Assembly: GCA_030741175.1 (NCBI GenBank)
Contig: JASLVT010000105.1
Span: forward strand, 1-5,442
Reading direction: 5' to 3'
Length of the DNA: 5,442 bases
From: Porticoccaceae bacterium
GTDB lineage: Bacteria; Pseudomonadota; Gammaproteobacteria; Pseudomonadales; Porticoccaceae
Shown in pieces: positions 1 through 5,442 of this stretch; position 1 is the stretch's first letter; each line of letters starts with the position of its first letter. The translations under genes and the position numbers were made by a program. The notes under the pieces were generated by a model that was not told where the DNA came from, made no database searches, and saw only the letters and a list, made by a program, of their open reading frames with translations.

Positions 1-742
1 CAAAGTTGCCATGGTGACTGGCGCCTCTAGTGGCTTTGGCGTGCATTTTGCCAAGGTCCTGGCGGCTCGCGGTGCGAAAGTGGTTGTGGCAGCGCGGCGA
101 GTGGAGCGTCTTGAGTCACTGGTGGCTGAGATTGCGGCTGATGGCGGCGAGGCGGTTGCGGTGGCTATGGATGTCACTGACTCCGCGTCCATTGTGACAG
201 CATTTGATCAGGCGGAAGCGGCCTTAGGTACCATCAGCGTGGTGGCCAATAACGCAGGCATCGCTGATATGAAGAGTGCGCTGAAAATTGATGAGTCTGC
301 CTTTGATAGAATGATGGACACCAATCTTAAAGGTGTCTGGATAGTTGCTCAGGAGGCGGCCAAACGTATGATTGCTGCCGGCGTCAGTGGTGCAATTGTC
401 AATACCGCCTCTATTTTGGGCCTGCGAGTATCCTATGGTCAATCGACTTACTCCGCGTCCAAAGCGGCAGTGATTCAGCTGACAAAATCTCTGGCGCTGG
501 AGTGGGCCAGTAAAGGGGTTCGGGTTAATGCATTGTGTCCGGGGTATTTTTTAACCGAAATGACCGAGGCTGCATTTGCTTCTCCTGAAGCCCAAGATTT
601 TTTAAGATCCTCTCCTGCGCGCCGACCGGGTGAAATGGACGAGATGACGGCACCGTTCTTATTACTTGCCAGTGATGCGGGTAGTTATTTGCACGGTGTC
701 GCTTTACCGGTGGACGGTGGGCAATCGATTGGTACTATGTAG
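1..742 (+). CDS. SDR-family NAD(P)-dependent oxidoreductase, 5' end outside the window
   Basis: Classical short-chain dehydrogenase/reductase with a Rossmann fold, probably cytoplasmic and oxidising or reducing an alcohol/carbonyl pair; the substrate is not readable. The frame is open from base 2 and reads Lys-Val-Ala before the first Met at base 11. That is the usual lead-in to the first SDR strand (G-K-V-A-x-V-T-G), so the Met at 11 is probably internal and only about ten N-terminal residues are missing. Counting from that Met: cofactor motif TGASSGFG at 3-10, Arg-Arg after the second strand at 29-30 (hints at NADPH preference), NNAG at 80-83, and the catalytic tetrad Asn105, Ser134, Tyr147, Lys151 (YSASK). 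CPGYFLTEM follows at 176-184, and the end VDGGQSIGTM is typical. All catalytic residues are present, so it should be active. pdxH follows 30 bases downstream on the same strand, so the two may be cotranscribed. Family is certain; specific function is unknown. Confidence 0.93.
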   Translation, partial: KVAMVTGASSGFGVHFAKVLAARGAKVVVAARRVERLESLVAEIAADGGEAVAVAMDVTDSASIVTAFDQAEAALGTISVVANNAGIADMKSALKIDESAFDRMMDTNLKGVWIVAQEAAKRMIAAGVSGAIVNTASILGLRVSYGQSTYSASKAAVIQLTKSLALEWASKGVRVNALCPGYFLTEMTEAAFASPEAQDFLRSSPARRPGEMDEMTAPFLLLASDAGSYLHGVALPVDGGQSIGTM

Positions 743-761
743 TATCCTTTATATTGCAACT

Positions 762-766
762 GGGGA
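762..766 (+). promoter_or_regulatory. Shine-Dalgarno site of pdxH
   Basis: GGGGA lies six bases before the ATG at 773, inside the 30-base gap after the SDR stop codon. It supports 773 as the pdxH start and shows that pdxH can initiate independently of the upstream gene. A TATATT at 750-755 resembles a -10 box, but no convincing -35 partner is visible, so no promoter is called. Confidence 0.7.
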
Positions 767-772
767 AGCCAT

Positions 773-1408
773 ATGAGTTTGGAAGATAATCGACGGGAAT
801 ATGATTACGGCAAGCTGAGTCGAGAATCGCTGGCAGATGATCCATTCGTCCAGTTTACCCTGTGGATGGATCAAGCTATTCAAGCCAAAATACAGGATCC
901 CACGGCGATGAGTATTGCTACGGTTGATGCCGAGGGAAAGCCTTGGCAAAGGATGGTATTACTTAAAGGCTTTGATGCAAAAGGTTTTGTTTTTTACACC
1001 AATCTCGGTAGCCGCAAAGCGCAGGAAATCGACAACCATGCACAGGTAAGTTTGCTTTTCCCTTGGTTACAGATGGATCGCCAGATTATTGTCGGTGGTC
1101 ACGCTGAGCCATTATCTGTAGCCGAAATTGAGCGTTATTTTTTGAGTCGACCCAGAGAGAGTCAATTAGCGGCTTGGGCCTCTAAACAGAGCAGTCCTAT
1201 TGCCTCACGTCAGGTATTGGATGATCAGTTTGATCAGGTTAAGCGCGAGTTTTCAGACGGCGAGATTCCGTTGCCAGACTTTTGGGGTGGCTATCGAGTG
1301 GTACCCAATGAGATAGAGTTTTGGCAGGGTGGCGAAAGTCGGTTGCACGACCGATTTAGTTATCGTCTTGATGGAGATAGCTGGGATATTACCCGGCTCT
1401 CACCCTGA
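773..1408 (+). CDS. pdxH: Pyridoxamine/pyridoxine 5'-phosphate oxidase
   Basis: FMN-dependent, cytoplasmic enzyme that oxidises pyridoxine 5'-phosphate or pyridoxamine 5'-phosphate to PLP with O2: the last step of the DXP-dependent vitamin B6 route and of salvage. At 211 residues it aligns with E. coli PdxH (218) almost without gaps at an offset of seven. The family signature [14 protein letters not shown] is at 181-194. FMN-site residues match: Arg60 to Lys65 (RMVLLK), Tyr75-Thr76, Arg81-Lys82, Gln104, Trp184, Arg194. Substrate-phosphate and active-site residues match: Lys65, Tyr122, Arg126, Ser130, Arg190, His192, plus N-terminal Arg7 and Tyr10, which form the lid in E. coli. The start is supported by GGGGA six bases upstream and by length. 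The C-terminus RLSP corresponds to E. coli RLAP, so the gene is complete. One oddity: Ser16 stands where E. coli has Arg23. The stop codon sits in an 11-bp tandem repeat. It converges with greB, and no terminator is evident between them. Confidence 0.98.
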   Translation: MSLEDNRREYDYGKLSRESLADDPFVQFTLWMDQAIQAKIQDPTAMSIATVDAEGKPWQRMVLLKGFDAKGFVFYTNLGSRKAQEIDNHAQVSLLFPWLQMDRQIIVGGHAEPLSVAEIERYFLSRPRESQLAAWASKQSSPIASRQVLDDQFDQVKREFSDGEIPLPDFWGGYRVVPNEIEFWQGGESRLHDRFSYRLDGDSWDITRLSP

Positions 1409-1419
1409 TCTCACCCTTA
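1398..1419. repeat. 11-bp tandem direct repeat across the pdxH stop codon
   Basis: TCTCACCCTGA (1398-1408) is followed immediately by TCTCACCCTTA (1409-1419), 10 of 11 bases identical. The first copy encodes the last residues and TGA stop of pdxH; the second lies in the 19-base gap before the convergent greB stop. It looks like a local slippage duplication. No perfect stem followed by a T-run is found here, so it is not a standard intrinsic terminator. Confidence 0.8.
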
Positions 1420-1427
1420 TCGAGAGT

Positions 1428-1925
1428 TCAGTAACGAATTGCGGTAATAATAAAACAACGGTCTCCCGCCGGTGTTTTTACCTGGGCCTCATCGTCTATG
1501 CCTTTGCCAATTAATGCTCGCGCCATGGGTGAGTCAATGCTGATCCAGTTGCGTTTGGCGTCGATTTCATCCGAGCCCACCAGTCTAAAAGTTTGTTGGT
1601 CGCCACTATCCTCATCTTCAACAGTAACCCAGGCAGCAAAAAACACCTTGGATGGGTCGCGAGGCTTATCTTCAACAATGGTGGCATCTTCGAGTCGTTT
1701 GCTCAGATAACGTACTCTGCTATCAATTTCCCGAAGGCGGCGCTTGCCATAGATATAGTCACCGTTTTCCGAGCGATCGCCGTTTTTGGCCGCTTCATGC
1801 ACAACCTGTGTAACCTGAGGTCGCTCTACTTTCCAAAGTTCACGCAATTCGGCGCGCATTTTTGCGGCGCCCTCACTTGTAATATAGGGTGAGCTTTCGG
1901 GGCGAGGAGGGCGATAGCGACCCAT
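1428..1925 (-). CDS. greB: Transcription elongation factor GreB
   Basis: Secondary-channel RNA polymerase factor that stimulates cleavage of the 3' end of backtracked transcripts, rescuing arrested elongation complexes; acts in the cytoplasm. The 165 residues show the N-terminal antiparallel coiled coil (about 14-85) with the tip motif GDRSENGDY at 49-57. Asp50 and Glu53 match the catalytic acidic pair Asp41/Glu44 of E. coli GreB. The C-terminal FKBP-like domain carries RLVGSDEI (114-121) and ISIDSPMARAL (128-138). The motif LWKVERPQVT near 30-39 and KRRLREIDSRVRYL (61-74) separate it from GreA. Compared with E. coli it has about nine extra N-terminal residues (GRYRPPRPESSPY region) and lacks the short C-terminal tail. 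The ATG at 1925-1923 is preceded by a strong GGAGGAGA and lies two bases after the stop of the upstream S9 peptidase gene, so it is likely the last gene of a minus-strand operon. All key residues are present. Confidence 0.97.
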   Translation of the reverse strand: MGRYRPPRPESSPYITSEGAAKMRAELRELWKVERPQVTQVVHEAAKNGDRSENGDYIYGKRRLREIDSRVRYLSKRLEDATIVEDKPRDPSKVFFAAWVTVEDEDSGDQQTFRLVGSDEIDAKRNWISIDSPMARALIGKGIDDEAQVKTPAGDRCFIITAIRY

Positions 1926-1927
1926 GA

Positions 1928-3820
1928 TTAGGCTGTCTCCTCCAGACTGAATACATTCCGATAGAAGGCCAGTTCTGACTCCATCGCAAGAATTATATTA
2001 TCGGCTTTTCTAAAGCCATGGCCCTCATCGGCAAAGGTAACATACTGCACTTGAATACCTTTTTCCTGAAGGAGTTCCACCATCATCTCAGCTTGATTGG
2101 GGGGTACTACTTTATCCTGTAACCCCTGCAAAAAAATCACGGGGCAGTTAAGTCCCTCAGCATGATAAATAGGCGAGCGTTGCAAGTAGATATCTCTGCA
2201 CTCTGGATAAGGGCCGATTAGGCTATCCAGATAACGGGATTCAAATTTATGTGTGTCAGTAGCCAGCGTTTCCAGGTCGCCTATGCCGTAGAGACTGGCA
2301 CCTGCCTTAAAAGTGTCGGTGAAGGTCAGGGCTGATAGAACAGTGTAGCCACCAGCACTGCCTCCGCGAATCAAGCAGCGCTGGGGATCAATTTTTTGCT
2401 GCTCGGCCAGAAAGCTAATGGCGTATTGGGTATCTTCTACATCTGCTATACCCCATGCATTTTGTAGTCCTTGCCGGTACTGACGGCCAAAGCCGGTACT
2501 GCCGCGATAGTTAATATCGACGACGGCGAAACCTCGATTGGTCCAGTACTGAATTTTTAGGTTGAGACCGCTATCGGTGGCGCCGGTTGGCCCGCCATGG
2601 CAGAGGGCAATCACCAAAGGTCTTTCATTATCTAGACCCTGATACTGAGCGTTGGTTGGCGGATAAAAGAAAGCATGAGCCAGTTGATTGTCGCCCGTAG
2701 GGAAAAATAGCGATTGCGGCTGTGCTATATCATCAGCTGTCAAATCTAGACCCGAGGGGGCATAGATTGATGTAAAGTTATGTTTATCTGAATTGGGCTC
2801 GATGCCAATAATTTGATTGGCTATTGCTGCGGCGCCAGCCACGACATGGAGCTGCCCCTGATGACAGCAAGCAGATTCGAGGCTGCTGAATTGGCTTTCG
2901 GTAACGCTCAATCGCCCTGTGGTAATAGAAATAAAGCCACTATGCCATAGGCCTTGCTCGGTCCAGATGCAGCCAATGGTATTGGGGTCAATAAAGTCAT
3001 AGGTACTCATGCCAAACTGCCACAATGGCATGGCAAATTCCGCTGCCTTACTTAGCACAGGTTCGCCATTGGCATGGTGGATATTCCACCAATTATCTTT
3101 ATCGGATACATAGTAGAGCTGGTTATCCGGTGACCAACTGGGTTGAAAGATAGCTTCATTATTATCAGATCCTGCGACTAATTTTTTCTCAGACAGATGT
3201 CCATTTTTCAGTTTTGCGGACCACAGTTGGGTGCTATCCCAAGGCATATTAGGGTGCTGCCATTCGATCCAACAAAGCTGCTGTTGGTCTGGGCTTAGTC
3301 GCGGGTAGGCATAAAAATCTGCACCGCTAACCAGCACACTGATATCACCAGTAATAAGACTGATCCCAGCAATAAAATTCTCTGGCTCAGCGCCATCATG
3401 GTGTTGTTCGGCGACGGCGATCAGCTGTTGCTGTTCAGTATTTACCATTAAATCGGCGAAGCGCAGACCCTCTTCTGTGAGGGCTATGGGTTGCTCTGCT
3501 TCAGTTATATTTAATTGGTAAATGCGCTGATCTGCGGCATTGACAAAATACAGATAGCTACCGTTTAGGGTATAGGCCATGCCGCCATATTCATGGACTT
3601 TACTGTGATGGCTGAAGGGGCTGGGCAATAGATCCCTGATATTGCCAGCGCTATCGCGGCACATAATCACATTGCGCCCTGCATCCCAAGGCCGCCCCTC
3701 AACCCAATAGAGATTTTCGTCATAAGACTGAATAAAGCTGAGCCGCGGTGCGGCTTGGGTAATAAGTTCCGCACTAATAACTGAGGGCCAGGTACCATAG
3801 GCTTTGGCGATTTTACTCAT
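1928..3820 (-). CDS. S9-family serine peptidase (prolyl oligopeptidase / acylaminoacyl-peptidase type)
   Basis: Alpha/beta-hydrolase peptidase of the DPP/acylaminoacyl-peptidase branch (COG1506-like), expected to cleave short peptides; the true substrate is unknown. From Met at 3820 it has 630 residues. The N-terminal part (about 25-370) is a WD/PD40-like beta-propeller with repeats such as PRLSPDQQQLCWIEW and PSWSPDNQLYYVSD. The C-terminal hydrolase domain (about 375-625) holds HGGPTG (oxyanion region, 408-413), NYRGSTGFG, and the nucleophile elbow GGSAGG with Ser488. It also holds Asp569 in LQGLQDKVVPP and His601 in DEGHGF, so the catalytic triad is complete. No signal peptide or membrane segment, so probably cytoplasmic. 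The frame stays open to a Met at 3904, but that 28-residue extension overlaps yciH and is not family-like. The protein beginning MSKIAKAYGTWPS matches the family start and has GGGTGG-like SD five bases upstream. It starts one base after the yciH stop and ends two bases before greB, indicating an operon with likely translational coupling. Confidence 0.93.
   Translation of the reverse strand: MSKIAKAYGTWPSVISAELITQAAPRLSFIQSYDENLYWVEGRPWDAGRNVIMCRDSAGNIRDLLPSPFSHHSKVHEYGGMAYTLNGSYLYFVNAADQRIYQLNITEAEQPIALTEEGLRFADLMVNTEQQQLIAVAEQHHDGAEPENFIAGISLITGDISVLVSGADFYAYPRLSPDQQQLCWIEWQHPNMPWDSTQLWSAKLKNGHLSEKKLVAGSDNNEAIFQPSWSPDNQLYYVSDKDNWWNIHHANGEPVLSKAAEFAMPLWQFGMSTYDFIDPNTIGCIWTEQGLWHSGFISITTGRLSVTESQFSSLESACCHQGQLHVVAGAAAIANQIIGIEPNSDKHNFTSIYAPSGLDLTADDIAQPQSLFFPTGDNQLAHAFFYPPTNAQYQGLDNERPLVIALCHGGPTGATDSGLNLKIQYWTNRGFAVVDINYRGSTGFGRQYRQGLQNAWGIADVEDTQYAISFLAEQQKIDPQRCLIRGGSAGGYTVLSALTFTDTFKAGASLYGIGDLETLATDTHKFESRYLDSLIGPYPECRDIYLQRSPIYHAEGLNCPVIFLQGLQDKVVPPNQAEMMVELLQEKGIQVQYVTFADEGHGFRKADNIILAMESELAFYRNVFSLEETA
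1936..1943 (-). promoter_or_regulatory. Strong Shine-Dalgarno site of greB
   Basis: Read on the minus strand this is GGAGGAGA, ending ten bases before the greB ATG and lying within the last codons (Leu-Glu-Glu-Thr) of the S9 peptidase gene. It is much closer to consensus than the sites of the two genes upstream, so greB may be translated more strongly than they are from the same mRNA. Confidence 0.75.
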
Positions 3821-3821
3821 C

Positions 3822-4151
3822 TCAGCCACCCGCCAGTTTGACCTGATGACCAAGCTTTTCCAGTTCGGATTTAAGTTTATCCCTATGGTCACCCTGTATT
3901 TCAATAATTCCGTCTTTCACCGTGCCACCTGTAGAGCACTTTTGTTTCAGTTGCTTGGCTAGTGCTTTGAGGTCGGCATCATTTAGATCGATGCCGGTTA
4001 CGGTAGTGACGCCTTTTCCTTTGCGGCCACTGGTTTCTCGACGAATTCGTACAATGCCATCCCCTTGATAACGGCGACTTGGACTGTCATCCTGTTTGAT
4101 ACGGCCCGTCTCAGTGGAATAGACAAGCTTAGAGTTTTTGTTATTTATCAT
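3822..4151 (-). CDS. yciH: SUI1/eIF1-like translation factor YciH
   Basis: Bacterial homologue of eukaryotic eIF1 that binds the 30S subunit; in E. coli it affects initiation fidelity and has been described as a stress-related translation inhibitor. The 109 residues align nearly end to end with E. coli YciH (108). Shared segments are the N-terminal LVYSTETGRI (9-18), the basic loop SGRKGKGVT (41-49) typical of SUI1 domains, KCSTGGTVKDG (71-81), IEIQGDHRD (83-91) and the C-terminal VKLAGG. E. coli has KCGCGG where this protein has KCSTGG, so one of the two Cys is absent. The ATG at 4151 is chosen from length and N-terminal similarity, since no good Shine-Dalgarno is visible; an AGAG about 14 bases upstream is poorly spaced. 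It starts ten bases after the quinone oxidoreductase stop and its own stop is one base before the peptidase ATG. Confidence 0.97.
   Translation of the reverse strand: MINNKNSKLVYSTETGRIKQDDSPSRRYQGDGIVRIRRETSGRKGKGVTTVTGIDLNDADLKALAKQLKQKCSTGGTVKDGIIEIQGDHRDKLKSELEKLGHQVKLAGG
3826..3831 (-). promoter_or_regulatory. Shine-Dalgarno-like site that supports the peptidase start
   Basis: On the minus strand GGGTGG ends five bases before the ATG at 3820-3818. It lies inside the last codons of yciH (Ala-Gly-Gly region). It is a modest match to consensus but correctly spaced, and favours the 3820 start over the longer frame from 3904. Confidence 0.5.
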
Positions 4152-4161
4152 AACTGCTGAA

Positions 4162-5154
4162 TTAGTTCTCTAGAATAATTTTTCCAATATGCTGGTTACT
4201 CTCCATTAGGCTGTGACCTTTGCCGGCGTCTGCCAATGGAAAACTGCTATGAATTATGGGCTTAAACTGCCCGCTGGCAATCAGCGGCCAAATCTGATCC
4301 CTGACTCCAGCGGCTATACGCGCCTTGTTTTCCAGTGGCTGTGCGCGCAATGTAGAACCGGTCAGAACAAGCTGTTTTAACATAACGGGCAGTAAGTCCA
4401 CCTCAACCTTGGAGCCGCGCAAAAATGCGATATTGACAATTCTGGCTCTGGGTCCACAGGCGGCAAAGTTTTTCTGCACATAGTCACCACCGACCATATC
4501 CAGTACTACATCAACACCGCGGCCAGTGAGTTCTTGGCTGACTGCAACAAAATCCTGCTTATGATAGTTAATCGCTTTAACTGCACCCAGTTCCTCACAG
4601 ATTGCGCACTTTTCGTCGGAGCCGACAGTGACGATTACATTGACACCCATAGCGCTAGCCATCTGGATCGCCGTAGTGCCGATACCACTGGCACCGCCAT
4701 GCACCAATAACCATTCACCAGCTTGCAGATCAGCGCGCTCAAATAAGTTGTGCCATACGGTAAAACAGGTTTCTGGCAACGCAGCAGCATGTGCTAGGGG
4801 TATATTCTCCGGTGCCGGTAGACACAGGGACTGATCTGCCACCGCATACTCGGCATAACCCCCGCCCGCCAATAGTGCGCAGACGCTATCTCCCACAGAC
4901 CACTGCGTGACACCGCTACCTAGGGCAACCACGGTACCGCTTACTTCCAGTCCCGGAATATCGGTAACTCCTGGAGGTGGCGGATAGAACCCTAGGCGCT
5001 GAAAGACATCGGGGCGATTAATACCCGCGGCGGCAACGGCAATTAATACCTCATTTTCCTCTGGTTGAGGTAGAGATCTTGTGGTGGGTTTGAGTACATC
5101 TGGAGAGCCCGGCTCGGTAATTTCTACACTAGTCTGACTAGTAGGTAAGCTCAT
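4162..5154 (-). CDS. Zinc-free NAD(P)H:quinone oxidoreductase, PIG3 type (MDR superfamily)
   Basis: Medium-chain dehydrogenase/reductase lacking catalytic zinc ligands; members of the PIG3/QOR branch reduce quinones with NADPH, in the cytoplasm. The 330-residue length is normal. The GroES-like N-terminal domain carries GINRPDVFQRLGFYPPPPG (44-62), PGLEVSG (67-73) and AGGGYAEY (96-103). The nucleotide-binding domain has LPETCFTVWHNLF (126-138), the Rossmann loop HGGASGIG (152-159) and GSDEKC (178-183), where Ser179 and Lys182 sit where NADPH 2'-phosphate ligands are expected. TGSTLR (265-270) and the C-terminal HIGKIILEN are PIG3-like. NRPD and PPPPG favour PIG3 over E. coli QorA. The ATG at 5154 is supported by AGGA six bases upstream. 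It heads the minus-strand cluster after a 54-base gap from the transporter gene; yciH follows after ten bases. A 15-bp palindrome lies in codons 5-9. The physiological substrate is not determinable here. Confidence 0.94.
   Translation of the reverse strand: MSLPTSQTSVEITEPGSPDVLKPTTRSLPQPEENEVLIAVAAAGINRPDVFQRLGFYPPPPGVTDIPGLEVSGTVVALGSGVTQWSVGDSVCALLAGGGYAEYAVADQSLCLPAPENIPLAHAAALPETCFTVWHNLFERADLQAGEWLLVHGGASGIGTTAIQMASAMGVNVIVTVGSDEKCAICEELGAVKAINYHKQDFVAVSQELTGRGVDVVLDMVGGDYVQKNFAACGPRARIVNIAFLRGSKVEVDLLPVMLKQLVLTGSTLRAQPLENKARIAAGVRDQIWPLIASGQFKPIIHSSFPLADAGKGHSLMESNQHIGKIILEN
5128..5142. repeat. Perfect 15-bp palindrome inside the start of the quinone oxidoreductase gene
   Basis: ACTAGTC-T-GACTAGT is a perfect dyad with a single central base, 12 to 26 bases downstream of the first base of the start codon, over the Thr-Ser-Gln-Thr-Ser codons. 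In RNA it could fold as a 5-bp stem with a 5-base loop next to the initiation region. It could also be a protein-binding operator, or merely a result of repeated Thr-Ser codons. The dyad itself is certain; function is unproven. Confidence 0.45.
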
Positions 5155-5160
5155 TTCTTA

Positions 5161-5164
5161 TCCT
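5161..5164 (-). promoter_or_regulatory. Shine-Dalgarno site of the quinone oxidoreductase gene
   Basis: On the minus strand AGGA lies six bases before the ATG at 5154-5152 (AGGATAAGAAATG), which supports this start. The whole gap 5155-5208 (54 bases, AT-rich) shows no clear hairpin plus T-run and no convincing -35/-10 pair, so whether transcription enters from the transporter gene or starts here cannot be settled by eye. Confidence 0.65.
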
Positions 5165-5208
5165 GCGGTTATTGATTAGGTTGCTGATAGTTGATTCTTT
5201 AGAGCGAA

Positions 5209-5442
5209 TTATGATCTAAGTCGTGCCCAAAGTCGCCCATCAATAATTGCCAGTCCCAGACCGATAAATGCCATTCCTAAAAAGTGGTTGCCATGGAGTT
5301 GCTCATCGAGAATAAGCCAACCTAAAAAGCTTGCAGTAATTGGGACAAGAAAAGTGACCAGTACCACATTGGTGGCCCCTGATGAGGACAGTATCCGAAA
5401 GAATAGGATATAGGCCATAGCGGTTGAAAAGACTGCCAGAGC
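5209..5442 (-). CDS. EamA/DMT-family membrane transporter, C-terminal part only
   Basis: Inner-membrane permease of the drug/metabolite transporter superfamily; substrates vary widely (amino acids, metabolites, drugs) and cannot be assigned. The frame continues past the right edge: codons before the Met at 5418 read Ala-Leu-Ala-Val-Phe-Ser-Thr-Ala, which fits the usual EamA helix, so that Met is internal. The visible 77 residues contain the last three membrane helices: ALAVFSTAMAYILFFRIL, then NVVLVTFLVPITASFLGWLI, then LGMAFIGLGLAIIDG. A short basic tail (RLWARLRS) follows. LDEQL after the second of these helices corresponds to the conserved LGExL of EamA domains, and SGATNVVLVTFLVP matches the family pattern at that position. 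The gene ends 54 bases before the quinone oxidoreductase start on the same strand. Family assignment is good; function unknown; probably a complete gene outside the window. Confidence 0.85.
   Translation of the reverse strand, partial: ALAVFSTAMAYILFFRILSSSGATNVVLVTFLVPITASFLGWLILDEQLHGNHFLGMAFIGLGLAIIDGRLWARLRS

Noticed and set aside
749..949. Minus-strand open frame across the pdxH start
   Set aside because: Antisense to the conserved pdxH N-terminal half, with no family resemblance.
1498..1892. Two plus-strand open frames inside greB (1498-1710 and 1593-1892)
   Set aside because: They lie antisense to the well-conserved greB coding region, have low-complexity or unfamiliar translations, and show no clear ribosome binding site; they are shadows.
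2473..2501. Direct repeat GCCGGTACTG at 2473-2482 and 2492-2501
   Set aside because: It falls in conserved S9 peptidase codons (the Gly-Ser-Thr-Gly ... Gln-Tyr-Arg region) in two different frames, so it is best explained as coincidence in coding sequence.
3821..3904. 28-residue N-terminal extension of the S9 peptidase frame, starting at a Met at 3904
   Set aside because: It overlaps the conserved C-terminal half of yciH out of frame, does not resemble the family N-terminus, and the Met at 3820 has a spaced SD and the normal one-base gap.
4628..4834. Plus-strand open frame inside the quinone oxidoreductase gene
   Set aside because: Antisense to the conserved cofactor-binding region; composition reflects the reverse complement of that gene.
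5173..5196. Repeated TTGATT at 5173-5178 and 5191-5196 between the transporter and quinone oxidoreductase genes
   Set aside because: Six-base copies in AT-rich intergenic DNA are expected by chance, and there is no dyad or promoter pair to give them meaning.
1..5442. Search for a defence system, mobile element, CRISPR array, toxin-antitoxin pair or RNA gene
   Set aside because: Every large open frame is a recognisable cellular family, the genes are tightly packed, and no terminal inverted repeats, spaced repeats, transposase motifs or tRNA-like folds were seen.

Overview
This window looks like ordinary chromosomal sequence from a gammaproteobacterium. GreB, PdxH and YciH all read as close relatives of their Escherichia coli counterparts. 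The mixed base composition, the PIG3-type quinone oxidoreductase and the S9 peptidase suggest an environmental or marine lineage such as Cellvibrionales and relatives. That placement is inference from protein resemblance only; no marker in the window fixes the taxon.

Layout. The left part (1-1408) is on the plus strand. It holds the 3' portion of a short-chain dehydrogenase/reductase gene whose true start lies before base 1, then pdxH (pyridoxamine 5'-phosphate oxidase) 30 bases downstream. The rest (1428-5442) is on the minus strand. Read in its own direction it runs: the end of an EamA/DMT-type membrane transporter (continues past the right edge), a PIG3-type zinc-free NAD(P)H:quinone oxidoreductase, yciH (SUI1/eIF1-like translation factor), an S9-family serine peptidase and greB (transcript-cleavage elongation factor). 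pdxH and greB converge tail to tail with 19 bases between their stop codons.

Gene relationships. The minus-strand genes are packed like an operon, with gaps of 54, 10, 1 and 2 bases. The yciH-peptidase-greB trio is almost certainly cotranscribed, with translational coupling likely at the 1- and 2-base junctions. It joins a translation-initiation fidelity factor and a transcription-elongation rescue factor around a cytoplasmic peptidase. pdxH supplies the cofactor PLP by the salvage/final oxidation step. The SDR and the quinone oxidoreductase are NAD(P)-dependent redox enzymes whose substrates cannot be read from sequence.

I see no mobile element, CRISPR array, tRNA, rRNA, prophage gene or defence cassette, and no intergenic gap above 54 bases. 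I found no sign of a previously undescribed system. The points worth a second look are small: an 11-bp tandem duplication across the pdxH stop codon, a perfect 15-bp palindrome just inside the quinone oxidoreductase gene, the tight yciH-peptidase-greB arrangement, and a substitution at the position of a proposed PLP allosteric residue in PdxH.
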